A program made the translations under genes and the position numbers. From Marinobacter sp. F4218 (GTDB lineage: Bacteria; Pseudomonadota; Gammaproteobacteria; Pseudomonadales; Oleiphilaceae), in contig NZ_JAHZIL010000002.1 of NCBI RefSeq assembly GCF_019443085.1, positions 186,001 to 250,000 on the forward strand: a DNA stretch of 64,000 nt, given 5' to 3'. Below the pieces are notes generated by a model. That model had not been told where the DNA came from, did no database searches, and was given only the letters and a program-made list of their open reading frames with translations. Positions 19,541 through 32,752 of the stretch are shown here, one piece after another. The number at the start of each line of letters is the position of its first letter. Position 1 is the first letter of the stretch.

Positions 19541-19878
19541 ACAGCGTCACGAATCTGGGTCGCAGCGGTGTTTTTGACTGGCTGATCCAGCGGGTAACCG
19601 CCTACGTACTTGCTTTGTATACAATTTTTCTACTCGGGTTCATGTTGACCACTGATGTCGACTATGAAACCTGGTCTGCTCTGTTTGGTCAGACCTGGTT
19701 CCGCATTTTCACCCTGATGGCGCTTCTTTCAATTGGTGCGCACGCTTGGGTGGGTCTCTGGACGGTAACCACTGACTACATCAAGGCCATGGGGCCCAGG
19801 TTTATCGTGCAGGCGGCGTGTGGTGTGACCATGTTCGTCTATGTCGTCTGGGGTATTCAGATTCTTTGGGGGCTTTAA
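19528..19878 (+). CDS. sdhD: Succinate dehydrogenase membrane anchor SdhD
   Basis: The 116-aa product has three membrane helices. Conserved features are GVFDWLIQRVTAYVLALY near the start and HAWVGLWTVTTDYIK, which carries the heme-side His and the conserved Asp-Tyr quinone site. GGAG lies eight bases upstream of the ATG at 19528, inside the sdhC end, so the two are translationally linked. sdhA starts four bases after the stop. Confidence 0.92.
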   Translation: MGSVNSVTNLGRSGVFDWLIQRVTAYVLALYTIFLLGFMLTTDVDYETWSALFGQTWFRIFTLMALLSIGAHAWVGLWTVTTDYIKAMGPRFIVQAACGVTMFVYVVWGIQILWGL

Positions 19879-19881
19879 TCG

Positions 19882-21654
19882 ATGGCTAACATCAAGACTA
19901 TGTCTTATGACGCGATTGTTATCGGTGGTGGCGGTGCCGGTATGCGTGCCGCCCTGCAGTTGACCGAATCCGGCGTCAATACTGCTTGTATCACTAAAGT
20001 TTTTCCGACCCGTTCCCACACTGTCTCTGCGCAGGGTGGCATCACCTGTGCGATCGCCAGTGCGGATCCGAACGATGATTGGCGCTGGCACATGTACGAC
20101 ACCGTCAAGGGGTCTGACTACATTGGTGACCAGGACGCGATCGAGTATATGTGTTCCGTTGGCCCGCAAGCGGTGTTTGAGCTCGAGCACATGGGGCTGC
20201 CGTTCTCCCGCACCGAGCAGGGTCGCATCTACCAGCGCCCGTTTGGTGGTCAGTCCAAGGGGCCGGACAATCCGACGCAGGCGGCCCGTACCTGCGCTGC
20301 TGCTGACCGCACCGGTCACGCACTGCTGCACACCCTTTACCAGGCAAACCTCAAGGGAGGTACCACCTTCCTGAATGAATGGTATGCCGTCGATCTGGTC
20401 AAAAACAGCAAGGACGAAGTCGTTGGTGTCGTGGCCATCGAAATTGAGACCGGCGAAGTGGCCTATATCAAGTGCAAGGCCACCGTCCTTGCCACTGGTG
20501 GTGCTGGTCGCATTTATTCATCCACAACCAACGCCCTGATCAACACCGGTGATGGCATCGGTATGGCCCTGCGTGCCGGGTTCCCGATGCAGGACATGGA
20601 AATGTGGCAGTTCCATCCCACCGGTATCCACGGCGCTGGTACGCTGGTTACAGAAGGCTGTCGGGGTGAGGGCGGTTACCTCATCAACGCCGAGGGCGAG
20701 CGTTTCATGGAGCGCTACGCGCCCAACGCCAAAGATCTCGCCGGCCGTGATGTTGTGGCTCGCTCCATGGTTATCGAGATTCTGGAAGGTCGTGGTTGCG
20801 GTCCCGACAAGGATCACGTTCTGCTGAAGCTGGATCACCTTGGCGAAGAAACTCTGAACCTGCGTCTGCCGGGCATCTGTGAGCTGTCGCGCACCTTTGC
20901 GCACGTGGATCCGGTAAAAGAGCCGATTCCCGTGGTTCCGACCTGCCACTACATGATGGGCGGGATTCCGACCAACGTCGGTGGTCAGGCGCTGACCCAG
21001 GACGAGAGTGGAAATGACAAGCCGATCCCGGGTCTGTTTGCCTGTGGTGAGGCGGCCTGCGTGTCCGTTCACGGTGCCAACCGTCTGGGCGGTAACTCGC
21101 TCCTTGACCTGGTTGTCTTCGGCCGCGCGGCCGGCCTGCACATCGAAGAGCAGCTGCGGGGCGGTTTCGAAGTGGACGATGCCAGCGAAGAGGATATCAA
21201 GCGTGCCATGGCGCGTCTGGATCGTCTAAACAGTGCCTCTGAGGGCGAGAGTGTGGCCGAGGTTCGGAAGGATCTTCAGAGCTGCATGCAGCTCTACTTC
21301 GGTGTATTCCGGGATGGCGACAGCATGGAAGAAGGTCTCAAGAAGCTGGAGGCCATTGGAGAGCGCGTTCGCAACACCAAGTTGGCCGACACCAGCAGCG
21401 CCTTCAACACCGCACGTATTGAGGCGCTCGAATTGGATAACCTGTACGAGGTTGCTCTGGCTACCGCGATTTCCGCGTATGAGCGCAAGGAAAGCCGCGG
21501 TGCCCACGCCCGTAACGACTTCACCGAGCGTGATGACGAAAACTGGCTCAAGCACTCTCTCTATTTCCCGCTGGACAAGCGTGTTGGCAAGCGTGCTGTT
21601 AACTTCGCGCCCAAGACCGTTGACACCTTCCAGCCGAAGATCCGGACTTACTAA
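19882..21654 (+). CDS. sdhA: Succinate dehydrogenase flavoprotein subunit SdhA
   Basis: The 590-aa flavoprotein oxidises succinate to fumarate. It has the FAD motif [12 protein letters not shown], His46 in [10 protein letters not shown] as covalent FAD attachment site, the substrate-binding HPTGI and the catalytic-Arg region RGEGGYLIN, plus [14 protein letters not shown] near the middle. Its length matches E. coli SdhA (588 aa). sdhB follows after 14 bases. Confidence 0.97.
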   Translation: MANIKTMSYDAIVIGGGGAGMRAALQLTESGVNTACITKVFPTRSHTVSAQGGITCAIASADPNDDWRWHMYDTVKGSDYIGDQDAIEYMCSVGPQAVFELEHMGLPFSRTEQGRIYQRPFGGQSKGPDNPTQAARTCAAADRTGHALLHTLYQANLKGGTTFLNEWYAVDLVKNSKDEVVGVVAIEIETGEVAYIKCKATVLATGGAGRIYSSTTNALINTGDGIGMALRAGFPMQDMEMWQFHPTGIHGAGTLVTEGCRGEGGYLINAEGERFMERYAPNAKDLAGRDVVARSMVIEILEGRGCGPDKDHVLLKLDHLGEETLNLRLPGICELSRTFAHVDPVKEPIPVVPTCHYMMGGIPTNVGGQALTQDESGNDKPIPGLFACGEAACVSVHGANRLGGNSLLDLVVFGRAAGLHIEEQLRGGFEVDDASEEDIKRAMARLDRLNSASEGESVAEVRKDLQSCMQLYFGVFRDGDSMEEGLKKLEAIGERVRNTKLADTSSAFNTARIEALELDNLYEVALATAISAYERKESRGAHARNDFTERDDENWLKHSLYFPLDKRVGKRAVNFAPKTVDTFQPKIRTY

Positions 21655-21668
21655 GGGGGACGCAGACA

Positions 21669-22373
21669 ATGTTGGTAAGCCTTTATCGTTATAACCCGGA
21701 AACCGATAACGCCCCTTACATGCAGGACGTTGATGTTGAGCTTCCGGAAGGCAAGGATCTGATGGTCCTGGACGTCCTGAACCTGATGAAGGAGAAGGAT
21801 CCGTCCGTTGCCTACCGTCGGTCCTGCCGTGAGGGTGTTTGTGGCTCTGACGGCATGAACATGAACGGCAAAAATGGCCTGGCCTGTATTACGCCGGTGT
21901 CCCAAGTGGTCAAGGGTGACAAGCTGGTCCTGCGTCCGCTGCCGGGTTTGCCGGTTATTCGGGATCTGGTTGTGGATTTGAGTCTGTTCTACCAGCAGTA
22001 TGAGAAAGTCATGCCTTACCTGGTGAACAACAAGCCCGCACCGGCGATCGAGCGGCTGCAATCACCTGAAGACCGGGAAAAGCTGGATGGCCTGTACGAG
22101 TGTATTCTCTGTGCCTGCTGTTCGACGTCCTGCCCGTCTTTCTGGTGGAATCCGGACAAGTTTATCGGTCCTGCCGGCCTGCTGCAGGCCTATCGCTTCC
22201 TTGCTGACAGCCGGGATACCGCCCAGGCCGAGCGTCTGGCAAACCTGGATGATCCGTTCAGCGTATTCCGCTGCCGGGGTATAATGAACTGCGTAAGCGT
22301 CTGTCCAAAAGGCCTGAACCCCACAAGGGCGATCGGCCACATTCGGAATCTCCTGCTGCAACGGGCTACATAA
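21669..22373 (+). CDS. sdhB: Succinate dehydrogenase iron-sulphur subunit SdhB
   Basis: The 234-aa electron-transfer subunit has an N-terminal ferredoxin domain with the 2Fe-2S ligands in SCREGVCGSDGMNMNG and LAC. The C-terminal domain carries 4Fe-4S and 3Fe-4S ligands in CILCACCSTSCPS and CRGIMNCVSVCPKGLNP. It links SdhA to the membrane quinone site. The ATG follows the GGGGAC ribosome site after sdhA. Confidence 0.97.
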   Translation: MLVSLYRYNPETDNAPYMQDVDVELPEGKDLMVLDVLNLMKEKDPSVAYRRSCREGVCGSDGMNMNGKNGLACITPVSQVVKGDKLVLRPLPGLPVIRDLVVDLSLFYQQYEKVMPYLVNNKPAPAIERLQSPEDREKLDGLYECILCACCSTSCPSFWWNPDKFIGPAGLLQAYRFLADSRDTAQAERLANLDDPFSVFRCRGIMNCVSVCPKGLNPTRAIGHIRNLLLQRAT

Positions 22374-22685
22374 ACAGCAGGTTTGAGCGAAAACGCTATA
22401 CTGTTCTGACCAGGTTATGCACCTCGAAGGCCCTGCAACGGCGCAGGGCCTTCAACCAAAGGCTTATATTCAAAAGTCTTACCCGGGTGCACACTACGCA
22501 TGCCGTGACGAGAGCTTAGAAGGTTGTCTCATGGTTTGCTGAGTAAACAACCACCGGGGAAAGGAAAACATCCACGTCGGGTGTGGTGGCCATAGTCGAT
22601 CCCGTAAAAACCCGTATTGACTGAGAATTACCCCTGGCCGACCATATCGGGCTCCCCCGCACCAGCCCAAGGTGAGCTATTCAAA
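22374..22685 (+). other. sdhB-sucA leader region with two hairpins
   Basis: This 312-base stretch lacks a gene. A strong hairpin GAAGGCCCTGC (22426-22436) / GCAGGGCCTTC (22443-22453) without a T-run lies close after sdhB and could be a weak terminator or processing site. A second, bulged hairpin GGTTGTCTCA / TGAG-TAA-ACAACC spans 22522-22552. A clear sucA promoter was not found. The frame is open upstream of the sucA ATG to a TTG at 22617. Confidence 0.5.
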
Positions 22686-25523
22686 ATGCACGAAAGCATC
22701 ATGGAGCAGTTATGGCAGACTTCCCACCTGCAGGGTGGAAATCTTGCCTATGTTGAACAGCTTTTTGAAACCTACCTGACAGACCCCAATGCCGTCCCCG
22801 AAGAGTGGCGGAGCTATTTCGACAAGCTTCCCAGTGTAGACGGCTATCACGGTCGTGATGTTGACCATTCTTCCATCCGCCAACAGTTTGAACATATCTC
22901 CCGTAATCAGCGTTTTCTGGCCAGTGGTGGGGTTCCCGCCAGTGTGACGACTGACGCCGACAAGAAGCAGATTCGTGTTCTTCAGTTGATCAACGCTTAC
23001 CGTTTCCGTGGTCACCAGGAAGCGAAGCTGGATCCGCTTGGTGTCTGGCAACGTCCACAGGTAGAAGATCTGGATCCCGCGTTTCATGAGCTTTCGGATT
23101 CAGACAATGATCTCGAGTTCCAGACCGGGTCCCTGAATTTTGGCTCCGAGGCGATGAAGCTCGGAGACATCGTTGACGGTTTGCGCCGCACCTATTGCGA
23201 GAGCATCGGTGCTGAGTACATGCACGTCGTCGATACTCGAATCAAGCGGTGGTTTCAGCAACGTATGGAGCCCGTCCGCTCCCGCCCGGACTATGAGGCG
23301 AAAACCCGCAAGCATATCCTTGAGCGTCTGACTGCTGCAGAAGGTCTGGAGAAGTACCTGGGTTCGCGCTATCCGGGCGTCAAGCGTTTTGGTCTCGAGG
23401 GTGCTGAGAGTCTGATCCCCTGTCTGGATGAGCTGATTCAGCGTGCCGGCTATTATGGCGCCAAGGAAATCGTTCTGGGTATGGCGCACCGTGGTCGCCT
23501 CAACGTGCTGGTGAATACGCTCGGCAAGAACCCCAAAGAACTGTTTGACGAATTTGAAGGCAAGAAGCTGGCCGATTCCGGGTCCGGTGACGTGAAATAT
23601 CATCAGGGTTTCTCTTCGAACGTGATGACGCCGGGCGGTGAAGTGCACCTGGCCATGGCATTCAACCCGTCACACCTCGAAATCGTGTCGCCGGTGGTTG
23701 AGGGGTCGGTTCGTGCCCGTCAGACCCGCCGGAATGACAACGATGGTACCCAAGTCGTGCCGATCATCATGCACGGTGACGCAGCGTTCGCCGGGCAGGG
23801 TGTGGTGATGGAAACCTTCCAGATGTCCCAGACCCGGGGCTACGGTGTAGGCGGCACCATCCATATCGTCATCAATAACCAGGTTGGTTTCACCACCAGC
23901 AAACAGGAAGACGCTCGCTCCACCGAGTATTGCACCGACGTGGCCAAGATGGTCCAGGCGCCGATCCTGCACGTTAACGCCGACGATCCGGACGCGGTGA
24001 TGTTCGCCACCCAGATGGCGATGGACTATCGCAACGAATTCAAGAACGACGTGGTTATTGACCTGGTGTGCTACCGCCGCCGCGGCCACAACGAGGCGGA
24101 TGAGCCGGCAGCAACCCAGCCGGTGATGTACGAAAAAATCCGCAAGCTCAAGACCACCCGAAACCTGTATGCCGAGCAACTGGTTGCCGCCGGTGTGATC
24201 ACCGAGGAAGAAGGCAAGCAGATGGAAAACGATTACCGTGACGCGCTGGATGACGGCGAGCACGTGGTCAAATCCCTGGTCAAGGAGCCGAACAAGGAGC
24301 TCTACGTTGACTGGACGCCGTACCTGGGTCACGAGTGGACAGCCAAGTGTAAGTCCAGCGTCAGCCTGAAAACGATCCAGAGGCTCGGCAAGAAGCTGAC
24401 CTCTGTTCCGGAAGGGTTCAGCATTCAGCGGCAGGTTTCCAAGATCGTCTCTGATCGAGAGAAGATGACGGCCGGGGCTCTGCCGATCAACTGGGGCTAC
24501 GGTGAAGTCATGGCGTACGCCACTTTGCTGGACGAAGGCCATCCGATCCGGATTACCGGACAGGACGTTGGGCGGGGTACGTTCTCCCATCGCCACGCGG
24601 TGCTGCATAACCAGAAGGGCGGCTCGACGCACATTGCTCTTGAGGAACTGTCCGACGACCAGCCGAAATTTGAAATCTACGATTCGCTGCTGTCCGAAGA
24701 AGCGGTAATGGCGTTCGAGTACGGGTATGCCACCACGGCTCCGAGCGGCCTCATTGTCTGGGAAGCCCAGTTCGGTGATTTCGCCAACGGTGCCCAGGTC
24801 GTTATCGATCAGTTCCTGACCAGTGGCGAACATAAGTGGGGTCGTCTGTGTGGTCTGACTCTGCTGCTGCCTCACGGCTACGAAGGGCAGGGACCGGAGC
24901 ACAGTTCGGCCCGTCTGGAGCGTTTCCTGCAATTGTGCGCCGAGCACAATATTCAGGTGTGCGTACCCACGACGCCGTCCCAGGTTTTCCATATGCTGCG
25001 TCGTCAGGTGAAGCGCCCGCTGCGCAAGCCACTGGTGGCGATCACTCCGAAGAGTCTGCTGCGTCACAAAGAGGCGACGTCCGATCTTGATGACCTGACC
25101 TCGGGCACATTCCAGACGGTACTGCCGGAGAAGGAACCTTCCGATCCCAAGAAGGTCACCCGCCTGATCATGTGCAGTGGCAAGGTGTACTTCGACCTGC
25201 TGGAGAAGAAGAAAACGGATGAGCGAGAGGATGTGGCCATTCTGCGCATCGAGCAGCTGTATCCGTTCCCCGGGGACGATCTGGACGCACTTATCGGCCA
25301 GTACACCAAACTCAAAAATGTGGTGTGGTGCCAGGAAGAGCCCATGAACCAGGGTGCCTGGTATCCAAGCCAGCATCACATGAGAAATGCGCTTCAGCGC
25401 CTGAATCCAAAACTGTACCTCCAGTATGCTGGTCGCGATGCCTCGGCTGCTCCCGCTTGTGGACACATGTCTGTCCACATCGAAGAGCAGAAGAAGCTGG
25501 TAAACGACGCGTTTGAAATCTGA
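22686..25523 (+). CDS. sucA: 2-oxoglutarate dehydrogenase E1 component SucA
   Basis: This 945-aa thiamine-diphosphate enzyme decarboxylates 2-oxoglutarate. The start contains the E1o-type N-terminus (LWQTSHLQGGNLAYVEQLFETY), and later come GMAHRGRLNVLVN, the ThDP/Mg region GDAAFAGQGVV...NNQVGFTTS, and GQDVGRGTFSHRHAVLHNQ. ATG 22686 is chosen because AAGGTGAG lies nine bases upstream and the MHESIMEQ start fits the family. sucB follows closely, so the E1-E2-E3 genes are ordered sucA-sucB-lpd. Confidence 0.96.
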   Translation: MHESIMEQLWQTSHLQGGNLAYVEQLFETYLTDPNAVPEEWRSYFDKLPSVDGYHGRDVDHSSIRQQFEHISRNQRFLASGGVPASVTTDADKKQIRVLQLINAYRFRGHQEAKLDPLGVWQRPQVEDLDPAFHELSDSDNDLEFQTGSLNFGSEAMKLGDIVDGLRRTYCESIGAEYMHVVDTRIKRWFQQRMEPVRSRPDYEAKTRKHILERLTAAEGLEKYLGSRYPGVKRFGLEGAESLIPCLDELIQRAGYYGAKEIVLGMAHRGRLNVLVNTLGKNPKELFDEFEGKKLADSGSGDVKYHQGFSSNVMTPGGEVHLAMAFNPSHLEIVSPVVEGSVRARQTRRNDNDGTQVVPIIMHGDAAFAGQGVVMETFQMSQTRGYGVGGTIHIVINNQVGFTTSKQEDARSTEYCTDVAKMVQAPILHVNADDPDAVMFATQMAMDYRNEFKNDVVIDLVCYRRRGHNEADEPAATQPVMYEKIRKLKTTRNLYAEQLVAAGVITEEEGKQMENDYRDALDDGEHVVKSLVKEPNKELYVDWTPYLGHEWTAKCKSSVSLKTIQRLGKKLTSVPEGFSIQRQVSKIVSDREKMTAGALPINWGYGEVMAYATLLDEGHPIRITGQDVGRGTFSHRHAVLHNQKGGSTHIALEELSDDQPKFEIYDSLLSEEAVMAFEYGYATTAPSGLIVWEAQFGDFANGAQVVIDQFLTSGEHKWGRLCGLTLLLPHGYEGQGPEHSSARLERFLQLCAEHNIQVCVPTTPSQVFHMLRRQVKRPLRKPLVAITPKSLLRHKEATSDLDDLTSGTFQTVLPEKEPSDPKKVTRLIMCSGKVYFDLLEKKKTDEREDVAILRIEQLYPFPGDDLDALIGQYTKLKNVVWCQEEPMNQGAWYPSQHHMRNALQRLNPKLYLQYAGRDASAAPACGHMSVHIEEQKKLVNDAFEI

Positions 25524-25548
25524 CGAGCTACCGAACTAAGGATCCGTA

Positions 25549-26769
<1,221 letters not shown>

Positions 26770-26774
26770 GCTGA

Positions 26775-28247
<1,473 letters not shown>

Positions 28248-28263
28248 CGCAAGCCAGGAAACA

Positions 28264-28285
28264 GGGGCGCCAATGACGGCGCCCC
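28264..28285 (+). other. Hairpin between lpd and sucC
   Basis: The perfect inverted repeat GGGGCGCC / GGCGCCCC with a six-base loop and no T-run sits 17 bases after the lpd stop. It may be a partial terminator or an mRNA processing or stability element within the operon. Confidence 0.5.
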
Positions 28286-28441
28286 ACTGCCATAAAACGG
28301 CTGGTTTCCGGTTGCGCTCAAGGCGGGTTGAGGTGATCCCCGATCCGCCAAATCGAATTCGCAACAGCAGCTCCCGACAGGGACTTGCGCGGGTTCATTT
28401 CCGTATGTGGTTATCCTCCATCAATAAGCGGGACATTAACT

Positions 28442-29608
28442 ATGAATTTGCATGAATATCAGGGCAAACAGCTTTTCGCTGAGTATGGCCTGCCAGTATC
28501 CGAGGGCGTTGCCTGTGATACCCCTCAAGAGGCCGTAGCGGCCGCTACCGAAATCGGCGGTGACGCATGGGTAGTCAAAGCACAGGTTCACGCGGGTGGA
28601 CGTGGTAAGGCTGGCGGCGTAAAGCTGGTCAAAAGCAAAGACGAGATTCGTGAGTTTGCCGAGAAGTGGCTGGGCAAGAACCTGGTAACCTACCAGACCG
28701 ACGAGCACGGCCAGCCGGTCAGCAAGATTCTGGTTGAATCCCTCACTGACATCGACCAGGAGCTTTACCTGGGCGCCGTTGTCGATCGTGGCACCCGTCG
28801 CATCGTGTTCATGGCTTCCACTGAAGGTGGGGTCGAGATTGAGCAGGTTGCCGAAGAAACGCCGGAAAAGATCCTCAAGGCCGAAATCGATCCGCTGGTT
28901 GGCGCACAGCCGTACCAGGGCCGTGAGCTGGCATTCAAACTGGGGCTCGAAGGCAAGCAGATCGGTCAGTTCACCAAGATCTTCCTGGGTCTGGCGAAGC
29001 TTTTCGAGGAGCGCGACCTGGCTCTGCTCGAGATCAACCCGCTGGTTATTACCCCGGCCGGTGATTTGCACTGCCTCGACGCCAAGATCGGCGTAGACGG
29101 CAATGCGCTGTACCGTCAGAAGAAAATCCATGAAATGCACGATCCGTCCCAGGAAGATTCCCGGGAAGCCGAAGCCGCCAGGTGGGAACTCAACTACGTG
29201 GCACTGGAAGGTAACATCGGCTGCATGGTCAACGGTGCGGGCCTTGCCATGGGTACCATGGACATCATCAAGCTGTCCGGCGGCCAGCCTGCCAACTTCC
29301 TGGACGTTGGCGGCGGTGCGACCAAAGAGCGCGTATCCGAAGCGTTCAAGATCATCCTGTCTGACGACAACGTACAGGCCGTTCTGGTTAATATCTTCGG
29401 CGGCATCGTTCGCTGCGACATGATCGCAGAGGGCATCATCGGTGCGGTCAAGGAAGTGGGTGTCAAAGTGCCGGTTGTTGTTCGTCTTGAAGGCAACAAC
29501 GCCGAGAAGGGCACGCAGGTACTCCAGGAAAGTGGCCTGAACATCATCGCGGCTACCAGCCTGGCTAACGCCGCAGAGCAAGTCGTTAAAGCCGCAGGGG
29601 GTAAATAA
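28442..29608 (+). CDS. sucC: Succinyl-CoA synthetase beta subunit SucC
   Basis: The 388-aa ATP-grasp protein begins [19 protein letters not shown], the family start, and has [15 protein letters not shown] for nucleotide binding, LEINPLVIT and [15 protein letters not shown] at the alpha-subunit interface. With SucD it makes succinate and a nucleoside triphosphate from succinyl-CoA. The frame is open upstream to 28385, but MNLHEY is the real start. Its TAA overlaps the sucD ATG by one base. Confidence 0.96.
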   Translation: MNLHEYQGKQLFAEYGLPVSEGVACDTPQEAVAAATEIGGDAWVVKAQVHAGGRGKAGGVKLVKSKDEIREFAEKWLGKNLVTYQTDEHGQPVSKILVESLTDIDQELYLGAVVDRGTRRIVFMASTEGGVEIEQVAEETPEKILKAEIDPLVGAQPYQGRELAFKLGLEGKQIGQFTKIFLGLAKLFEERDLALLEINPLVITPAGDLHCLDAKIGVDGNALYRQKKIHEMHDPSQEDSREAEAARWELNYVALEGNIGCMVNGAGLAMGTMDIIKLSGGQPANFLDVGGGATKERVSEAFKIILSDDNVQAVLVNIFGGIVRCDMIAEGIIGAVKEVGVKVPVVVRLEGNNAEKGTQVLQESGLNIIAATSLANAAEQVVKAAGGK

Positions 29609-30480
29609 TGAGCATCCTGATCAACAAAGACACCAAGGTTATCTGCCAGGGCTTTACCGGCGCACAGGGTACCTTCCACTCCGAGCAGGCGATTGAATAC
29701 GGCACCAAGATGGTTGGCGGCGTAAGCCCGGGCAAGGGCGGTACCGAGCATTTGGGCCTGCCCGTGTTCAACACGGTCCGTGAGGCGGTCGAGAAGACCG
29801 GCGCAGAAGCTACCGTTATCTATGTACCGGCTCCGTTCTGTAAGGATGCGATCATCGAAGCTGCTGACGCTGGCATCCAGCTGATTGTCTGCATCACCGA
29901 GGGCATCCCGACCATCGACATGCTGTACGCCAAAGAATACGTTGATCGTAAAGGCGTTCGTATGATCGGTCCGAACTGTCCGGGTGTGATCACTCCGGGT
30001 GAGTGCAAGATCGGCATCATGCCCGGTCACATTCACAAGCCGGGCAAAGTGGGCATCGTGTCCCGTTCCGGTACGCTGACTTACGAAGCGGTCAAGCAGA
30101 CCACAGACTTCGGTTATGGTCAGTCCACCTGCATCGGTATCGGTGGCGACCCGATCCCGGGCTCCAACTTCATCGATATCCTGAAGCTGTTGCAGGACGA
30201 TCCGCAGACCGAAGCTATCGTCATGATCGGTGAGATCGGCGGTACCGCGGAAGAGGAAGCGGCCGCTTTCATCAAGGAGAACGTAACGAAGCCGGTGGTT
30301 TCCTACATCGCCGGTGTAACTGCGCCTCCAGGCAAGCGTATGGGTCACGCCGGCGCCATCATCTCTGGTGGTAAGGGCACGGCCGACGAGAAGTTTGCCG
30401 CCCTGAACGATGCCGGTGTTAAAACCGTGCGCAGCCTGGCCGAAATCGGCAAGGCTTTGAAGGAAGCAACTGGCTGGTAA
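29608..30480 (+). CDS. sucD: Succinyl-CoA synthetase alpha subunit SucD
   Basis: The 290-aa subunit binds CoA through [18 protein letters not shown] and has the phospho-histidine in [36 protein letters not shown] and [10 protein letters not shown] are other conserved blocks. It is coupled to sucC by the TAATG overlap and closes the TCA operon before a strong terminator. Confidence 0.97.
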   Translation: MSILINKDTKVICQGFTGAQGTFHSEQAIEYGTKMVGGVSPGKGGTEHLGLPVFNTVREAVEKTGAEATVIYVPAPFCKDAIIEAADAGIQLIVCITEGIPTIDMLYAKEYVDRKGVRMIGPNCPGVITPGECKIGIMPGHIHKPGKVGIVSRSGTLTYEAVKQTTDFGYGQSTCIGIGGDPIPGSNFIDILKLLQDDPQTEAIVMIGEIGGTAEEEAAAFIKENVTKPVVSYIAGVTAPPGKRMGHAGAIISGGKGTADEKFAALNDAGVKTVRSLAEIGKALKEATGW

Positions 30481-30497
30481 GTCGGTCTTCTTTCAGG

Positions 30498-30536
30498 AAA
30501 CCCCCGTTTCTGCCCTGCAGAGCGGGGGTTTTTTAT
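30498..30536 (+). terminator. Terminator of the sdh-suc gene run
   Basis: The inverted repeat AAACCCCCG / CGGGGGTTT with a 16-base loop is followed by six or more T, 18 bases after the sucD stop. Confidence 0.9.
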
Positions 30537-30598
30537 TTATAATGCCGGGTCGCCTGAACTATGATGGCGGTTCCCATTCAAAATAAGGAGTTCGTGCT

Positions 30599-31813
30599 TT
30601 GAGTTCTGTAGATTCCCAGCAAAGGGTTCTGTCCGGCATGCGTCCGACCGGCAAGCTTCACCTTGGTCACTACCACGGTGTGCTGAAAAACTGGGTGAAA
30701 CTCCAGCACGAGTTCGAGTGCTTTTTCTTCGTCGCCGATTGGCACGCGCTCACCACTGATTACGACGATCCCTCCGGGATTGAGCAGAGCGTCTGGGATA
30801 TGGTGATCGACTGGCTTGCTGCCGGCGTCAATCCCGGGTCATCGACCATGTTTATCCAGTCCCAGGTGCCCGAGCATGCCGAGCTCCACCTGTTGCTGTC
30901 GATGATTACGCCGCTGGGCTGGCTGGAGCGGGTGCCCACCTTCAAGGACCAGCAGGAGAAGCTCCGCGAAAAAGACCTCGCGACCTACGGTTTTCTGGGT
31001 TATCCGTTGCTGCAGAGCGCCGATATCCTGGTGTATCGCGCCGGTAAGGTGCCGGTTGGCGCCGATCAGGTGTCCCACGTAGAGATCACTCGGGAAATTG
31101 CCCGTCGCTTCAACCACCTCTACGGTCGTGAGCCCGGCTTCGAAGAGCAGGCCGAAGGCGCCATCGTGAAGATGGGCAAGAAGAACGCGAAGCTCTACCG
31201 GACCCTCAAGAAGCGATATCAGGAGGAGGGCGATCTTGAGGCTCTCGAGACGGCCCGGGCGCTGCTGAAAGAGCAGCAAAACATCTCTCTGGGTGACCGC
31301 GAGCGCCTGTATGGTTACATCGAGGGTGGCGGTAAGGTCATTCTGCCGGAACCCCAGCCGCTGCTCACGCCCGAGTCCAAGATGCCGGGTCTGGATGGCC
31401 AGAAGATGTCCAAGTCTTACAACAACTACATAGGTCTGCGTGAAGAACCGGACAGCGTGGCCCAGAAAATCCGGACCATGCAGACGGATCCACAGCGGGT
31501 GCGCCGGACCGATCCCGGTGATCCCGACAAGTGTCCGGTCTGGGACATGCACAAGATCTACTCCGATGCCGATACCCAGGATTGGGTGCAGCACGGCTGT
31601 CGGAGTGCCGGGATTGGCTGCCTTGACTGTAAAAAGCCTCTTATTGATGCCATCGTCGAGGAACAGCGGCCCCTGCATGAGCGTGCTCGTGAGTATGAGG
31701 GCAATCCCGACCTGGTCCATTCAATCCTGCAGGAAGGGCGGGAACATGCGCGTGACGCGGCCCGGGATACCCTGGAGGAAGTGCGCGCTGCGATGGGGCT
31801 GCATTACCGCTAG
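30599..31813 (+). CDS. trpS: Tryptophanyl-tRNA synthetase
   Basis: The 404-aa class I synthetase charges tRNA-Trp. It has the HIGH-type motif KLHLGHYHG near the N-terminus and the KMSKS motif in DGQKMSKSYNN, together with GVNPGSSTMFIQSQVPEH. It is longer than E. coli TrpS (334 aa) because of an insert of about 60 residues rich in charged residues (FEEQAEGAIVKMGKKNAKLY region), a known long variant. Translation starts at TTG 30599, with AAGGAG eight bases upstream; no in-frame ATG or GTG fits. Confidence 0.94.
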   Translation: MSSVDSQQRVLSGMRPTGKLHLGHYHGVLKNWVKLQHEFECFFFVADWHALTTDYDDPSGIEQSVWDMVIDWLAAGVNPGSSTMFIQSQVPEHAELHLLLSMITPLGWLERVPTFKDQQEKLREKDLATYGFLGYPLLQSADILVYRAGKVPVGADQVSHVEITREIARRFNHLYGREPGFEEQAEGAIVKMGKKNAKLYRTLKKRYQEEGDLEALETARALLKEQQNISLGDRERLYGYIEGGGKVILPEPQPLLTPESKMPGLDGQKMSKSYNNYIGLREEPDSVAQKIRTMQTDPQRVRRTDPGDPDKCPVWDMHKIYSDADTQDWVQHGCRSAGIGCLDCKKPLIDAIVEEQRPLHERAREYEGNPDLVHSILQEGREHARDAARDTLEEVRAAMGLHYR

Positions 31814-31868
31814 TCTGGCTCAGAGAGTGTGGATGTGAGGCCAGCGATCGGTTTCCGAGGAGAAGCGT

Positions 31869-32702
31869 ATGACGGATGAGTCGACCGGCACGGCCGTGCC
31901 AGGTACAGAGGAGGGAGCCGCAGACTCGGCGGCCCTCGCCCGCGTCTCGGGGAAACCGGTTGTTGATCTGCCGAAGGATCTTTACATCCCACCCGATGCG
32001 CTGGCGGTGTTCCTCGAAGCCTTCGAGGGGCCCCTGGATCTGTTGCTTTATCTCATCCGCCGCCAGAATATGAACATTCTGGACATTGATGTCAGTGAAA
32101 TTACCCGTCAGTACATGGATTACATCGGGGCGGTTGAAGCCATGCGCTTTGAACTCGCCGCTGAATACCTGGTGATGGCAGCGACGCTGGCCGAGATCAA
32201 ATCGCGCATGCTGTTGCCGCGCCAGGAGAGTGACGACGAGGAGGAAATTGATCCGCGGGCTGAATTGATTCGCCGGTTGCAGCAGTACGAACGGTTCAAG
32301 AAAGCTGCCGAAGATATTGACGAGATTCCCCGCCTGGAGCGGGACAACTTTTTGGCCTCCGTGGCGTTGCCCAAGCTGCCTTCCAGCCAGCCACATCCGG
32401 ATGTGGATCTCCGGGAGATGCTGCTGGCGCTACAGGGGGTCTTGCAGCGCGCGGACCTGTTCACGAGCCACCACGTGGAGCGGGAGAGGTTGTCCACCCG
32501 TGAGCGGATGTCGGCCATCCTGTCAGCGCTTCAGGACGATCATTTCGTATCGTTCGAAAGTCTGTTCACGCCGGAGGAGGGCAAGCTGGGCGTGGTGGTG
32601 ACCTTCCTGGCAGCCCTGGAGCTGGTCAAGGAGCAGTTGATAGAGGTGGTGCAGGCGGAAGTTCTGGGGCCGATTCATGTTCGGGCCCGGGCGGTCAGTT
32701 AA
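31869..32702 (+). CDS. scpA: Segregation and condensation protein ScpA
   Basis: The 277-aa kleisin links the SMC dimer heads. After a variable Ala/Glu-rich N-terminus the conserved FLEAFEGPLDLLLYLIRRQ and ILDIDVSEITRQYMDYI follow, then AAEYLVMAATLAEIKSRMLLP, all ScpA hallmarks, and a winged-helix C-terminus that binds SMC. GGAGAAG precedes the ATG. scpB follows after 50 bases; the smc gene lies 3.6 kb further on. Confidence 0.94.
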   Translation: MTDESTGTAVPGTEEGAADSAALARVSGKPVVDLPKDLYIPPDALAVFLEAFEGPLDLLLYLIRRQNMNILDIDVSEITRQYMDYIGAVEAMRFELAAEYLVMAATLAEIKSRMLLPRQESDDEEEIDPRAELIRRLQQYERFKKAAEDIDEIPRLERDNFLASVALPKLPSSQPHPDVDLREMLLALQGVLQRADLFTSHHVERERLSTRERMSAILSALQDDHFVSFESLFTPEEGKLGVVVTFLAALELVKEQLIEVVQAEVLGPIHVRARAVS

Positions 32703-32752
32703 TTGTGGCCTCCGGCCGGTAACGACAGCAGTGGGGGAAGCGGATAACCGTT

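Noticed and set aside
23670..25478. 602-codon minus-strand frame
   Set aside because: Antisense to sucA, a codon-bias shadow.
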